Assembly (NCBI RefSeq): GCF_005771525.1
Contig: NZ_VAVZ01000013.1
Location: forward strand, 1-64,000
Direction: 5' to 3'
Origin: Nesterenkonia salmonea
GTDB taxonomy: Bacteria > Actinomycetota > Actinomycetes > Actinomycetales > Micrococcaceae
DNA length: 64,000 bases
The position numbers and the translations under genes were made by a program. Under the pieces are notes generated by a model. It was not told the origin of the DNA. It saw only the letters and a list, made by a program, of their open reading frames with translations, and ran no database searches. Positions within the stretch are counted from its first letter, which is position 1. Each line of letters starts with the position of its first letter. Below are positions 61,768 through 64,000 of the stretch, in pieces.

Positions 61768-62100
61768 TCAGCGCTGATCGGAGGGCTGGCGCTCTCCGCG
61801 CGGAGCAGCTGATTCGGCTTCCCTGGAAGCCATGGCGTCGAGCGGTTCGCCGTGCTCGCCATGGAGATCCTGCTGCTCCAGAGTGTCCGAGACTCCGATC
61901 ACTTCTTTAGCGATCAGGAAGGAGCCGGTGAAGAGTGCCATGAAGGCCAGCCCGGGCCACCATGCAGCATCCAGGTCCCAGAAATTAAGCGCCACCATGG
62001 ATGCCAGCAACAGTCCGAAGACGACGAGGAAGGCAACCATATTGCCGAGGAAGTGTCCCTGTCCGGAGTAGGCCTTGACCTGGCCGCGAGCGTCAATCAT
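61768..62100 (-). CDS. Small two-helix membrane protein
   Basis: 110-aa hypothetical protein. Two hydrophobic helices, 'LGNMVAFLVVFGLLLASMVA' and 'WWPGLAFMALFTGSFLIA', are joined by a short 'LNFWDLDAA' turn. A polar, Glu/Arg-rich C-terminal tail of about 40 residues follows. AGAGGGAT precedes the ATG. Function unknown; it converges with mfd and follows deoC on the same strand, 44 nt away. I do not recognise a named family. Confidence 0.7.
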   Translation of the reverse strand: MIDARGQVKAYSGQGHFLGNMVAFLVVFGLLLASMVALNFWDLDAAWWPGLAFMALFTGSFLIAKEVIGVSDTLEQQDLHGEHGEPLDAMASREAESAAPRGERQPSDQR

Positions 62101-62144
62101 GCGATCCCTCTACTGTGCAGTGGTGGCCACCGGCAATGCCACTA

Positions 62145-62840
62145 CTAGTAGACACCGCCGGTGCTTGAATTATCTGCTCCCACAATATCAAGAGACGAGC
62201 TGGCTCCGATTCGTGTTGCCCCGGCTTTGACGACAGCGACGGCGTCGTCGTAAGTTCTCACCCCGCCTGAGGCCTTAATGCCGAGCCGGCCTCCCACCTC
62301 ACGGTGCATCAGGGCGATGTCCTCAACAGTTGCCCCTCCACCAGCAAATCCGGTGGAGGTTTTCACGAAGTCAGCACCTGCGGCCTCCGCTGCTCGGCAG
62401 ACGAGAACCTTGGCGCCCTCTGATAGCAGGGTGGTCTCCAGGATGACCTTCAGGGAAGCTCCGCCTGCATGCGCTGCGGCAGCGATCGCGGCAATCTGGG
62501 CGCGCACGGCGTCCTCGGCTCCAGCGTTCGCATCAGCGATGTCCACCACCACGTCGATCTCCTCGGCACCGGCGGCCACTGCCTCTTGGGTTTCGAAGAC
62601 TTTCTGGGTGGTGGTGGTTGCTCCCAGAGGGAATCCCACCACCGTGCAGGTTTTCACCGAGGTGCCGACCAGACTCTCTGCAGTCAGGGCCACCCATTTG
62701 GGGTTGATGCACACTGCAGCAAAGCTGTGGACTTTCGCTTCGTCGATCACCCGGCGGACCGTTGCCTCATCGGTATCGGGTTTCAGGACCGTGTGGTCAA
62801 TAAGACCAGCCAAACTGGCTGGTGTGGGAGTAGCAGTCAC
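62145..62840 (-). CDS. deoC: Deoxyribose-phosphate aldolase
   Basis: 231-aa class I aldolase: 2-deoxyribose 5-phosphate to acetaldehyde and glyceraldehyde 3-phosphate, in deoxynucleoside catabolism. Family motifs are 'LIDHTVLKPDTDEATVRRVI' at the N-terminus, 'AAVCINPKWV', 'CTVVGFPLGATTTTQKVFET', 'EIDVVVDIADANAG', 'LKVILETTLL', the Schiff-base Lys in 'GADFVKTSTGFAGGGATVED' and the second Lys in 'GIKASGGVRT'. AAAGGA lies before the GTG start. It begins 4 nt after the phosphosugar mutase stop, so the two are one operon and the mutase may act on pentose phosphates. Confidence 0.96.
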   Translation of the reverse strand: MTATPTPASLAGLIDHTVLKPDTDEATVRRVIDEAKVHSFAAVCINPKWVALTAESLVGTSVKTCTVVGFPLGATTTTQKVFETQEAVAAGAEEIDVVVDIADANAGAEDAVRAQIAAIAAAAHAGGASLKVILETTLLSEGAKVLVCRAAEAAGADFVKTSTGFAGGGATVEDIALMHREVGGRLGIKASGGVRTYDDAVAVVKAGATRIGASSSLDIVGADNSSTGGVY

Positions 62841-62844
62841 GGGG

Positions 62845-64000
62845 TCAGTCCTTTCCCAGAATCTCTTGCATGGAGCTGCGCATGAGTCTCAGGTGCGTTT
62901 CAGCGTCGGTTCGGGCGTCGGAGACAGCGCTCGAATTCTCAGACTCAGGCACCGCCACAGCCTCCAGATAGCACTTGACCTTCGGCTCGGTGCCGGAGGG
63001 CCGGACAATCACCCGGTGCCCAGCCTCTGTCAGGTAGATCAGCGCGTCTGTGGACTTTGCGGCCGTGAATTCTTTTCCTGGCAGCGGCACCGCCTGCAAG
63101 TCCAAAGACTCGACCACCGCATCCCCGGCGATCTCCGCAGGTGGAGCTTTACGCAGCGCGGCGGTGACCTCACCTAGTTGGGACAGGTCATCAACCCGAA
63201 TGGTCACCTGACCGGTGACGTGCACTCCGGCTTCGGCGGCGATCTCATCCAATGCGTCGATGGCAGTGGTCCCTTTGGCTTTGAGATCGGCCATCAGCTC
63301 ACTGAAGATCAATGCCGCTGAGACGCCGTCTTTGTCCCTGACATGCACAGGGTCAACATCGAATCCGATGGCTTCCTCGTAGCCGAAAATAATGTTCGGC
63401 ACCCGGGCCAACCATTTGAAGCCCGTGAGGGTTTCTTCATGACCCAGTCCGCGGGACTCAGCGAGTTTGCCCAGAAGTCTGGAGGACACCACAGAGTTGC
63501 CGATGACGGGCTTGTCATCACGCTCAGTAGTCTGCCATCCGTCACGCAGTGGGCCGCGCTCCAGAATGTGCCGACCCAACAGGGCGCCGATCTCATCTCC
63601 TGAGAGCTGCCTCCAGGATTCGGCTGCAGTGTCGTAGACAGCTGCGGAAAGCCTGTCCGCGTCGGGGTCATTGGCCAGCACAAGGTCTGCATCATGGTCC
63701 CGAGCAGCCTTGAGCGCCAGATCAAGGGCGCCATCCTCTTCCGGGTTGGGGAAGTCCGCGGTGGGAAATGCGGGATCGGGCTCAAACTGTTCTTTGACAG
63801 CGATGACCTCGGTGAACCCGCCTGCCTCCAGCAGGTCGGTGACGGCTTCGCCTCCGACTCCGTGCATGGCGGTGTAGACGATCGTGAGGTCCCGGTGAGG
63901 ATAGCTCTGAGGATCCAGAAGCTCGACGGCCTCCCGCTGATAGCTGTGCCGTGCTTCTTCCCCGATGGTGTGCACGCCAGTGGGACGGGACACTTCAGCA
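62845..64000 (-). CDS. Phosphoglucomutase/phosphomannomutase family enzyme (5' partial)
   Basis: C-terminal part (at least 384 aa) of an alpha-D-phosphohexomutase; the N-terminal domain with the phosphoserine loop lies beyond the right edge. Present are the metal-binding loop 'ANDPDADRLSAAVYD', the sugar-binding loop 'IFGYEEAIGFDVDP' (GYEEA type) and the phosphate-binding loop 'RVIVRPSGTEPKVKCYLEAV'. The GYEEA form and the coupling to deoC suggest a glucose-1,6-bisphosphate-dependent phosphoglucomutase that may also serve as phosphopentomutase. The frame remains open to the edge (an internal GTG at 63993 is not the true start). Confidence 0.92.
   Translation of the reverse strand, partial: AEVSRPTGVHTIGEEARHSYQREAVELLDPQSYPHRDLTIVYTAMHGVGGEAVTDLLEAGGFTEVIAVKEQFEPDPAFPTADFPNPEEDGALDLALKAARDHDADLVLANDPDADRLSAAVYDTAAESWRQLSGDEIGALLGRHILERGPLRDGWQTTERDDKPVIGNSVVSSRLLGKLAESRGLGHEETLTGFKWLARVPNIIFGYEEAIGFDVDPVHVRDKDGVSAALIFSELMADLKAKGTTAIDALDEIAAEAGVHVTGQVTIRVDDLSQLGEVTAALRKAPPAEIAGDAVVESLDLQAVPLPGKEFTAAKSTDALIYLTEAGHRVIVRPSGTEPKVKCYLEAVAVPESENSSAVSDARTDAETHLRLMRSSMQEILGKD

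Overview
The window is a chromosomal segment of a high-GC Gram-positive actinobacterium, most likely of the Micrococcaceae (Arthrobacter/Nesterenkonia/Yaniella-like). The evidence is the set and order of housekeeping genes (guaA, PMT mannosyltransferase/rsmI, tatD-ksgA, ispE, ABC-F, tRNA-Gln-glmU-prs-rplY-pth, mfd, deoC), a protein of the mycothiol-dependent isomerase superfamily, frequent GTG starts, and many genes whose start codon lies 6-8 nt after a TANNNT -10 box, as expected for leaderless transcripts. I see no IS element, phage gene, CRISPR array or rRNA. One tRNA, tRNA-Gln(TTG), is present.

Bases 1-21.4 kb are a carbohydrate-use region. It starts with the end of a sugar ABC transporter (two LplB/LplC-type permeases), followed by a convergent cytochrome b5-like lipoprotein. 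An L-arabinose operon (GH43 glycosidase, araB, araD, araA) follows behind a palindromic operator. Next comes a galactose operon (DeoR-type regulator, galT, and galK fused in frame to an alditol-oxidase domain) that runs into a Gfo/Idh-ThuA-Gfo/Idh module. A LacI-type regulator then precedes a second sugar ABC importer (binding protein and two permeases, no ATPase) and a GH51 arabinofuranosidase, with a perfect 18-bp operator palindrome in the promoter. Together these genes would release, import and catabolise arabinose- and galactose-containing oligosaccharides from plant cell walls.

Bases 21.4-40.5 kb are mostly core genes: guaA; a large SF1-helicase-like protein whose ATPase motifs are all degenerate, coupled to a 74-aa partner; hchA; a SAF-domain (CpaB-like) protein; fmdB behind a CIRCE heat-shock operator; 5-formyl-THF cyclo-ligase; a PMT mannosyltransferase; rsmI; a long-chain acyl-CoA ligase; ksgA-tatD; ispE; a TSUP permease; and an ABC-F ATPase.

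Bases 40.5-46.1 kb hold the most system-like accessory locus: a 31-aa membrane peptide, a membrane-anchored Ser/Thr kinase, two tandem paralogous surface proteins (one with a vWA domain) and an HTH regulator. Its putative operators, TTTGCT-N2-AGCAAA and TTGCTATAGCAA, sit two helical turns apart in the vWA promoter. A degenerate third copy lies before the regulator gene.

Bases 46.2-64 kb contain tRNA-Gln, glmU, prs, rplY, pth, a DUF2505 protein, a Na+/Ca2+ exchanger family protein, a lipoprotein serpin with an intact inhibitory hinge, a ClpP pair in which the second subunit has lost its catalytic Ser, a ClgR-like regulator, a PIG-L deacetylase, a DUF77 protein, nitronate monooxygenase, a mycothiol-dependent-isomerase-family protein, mfd, a small membrane protein, deoC and the 3' part of a phosphosugar mutase. 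No non-coding stretch exceeds 300 bases. I found no convincing intrinsic terminator (GC hairpin followed by a T run).
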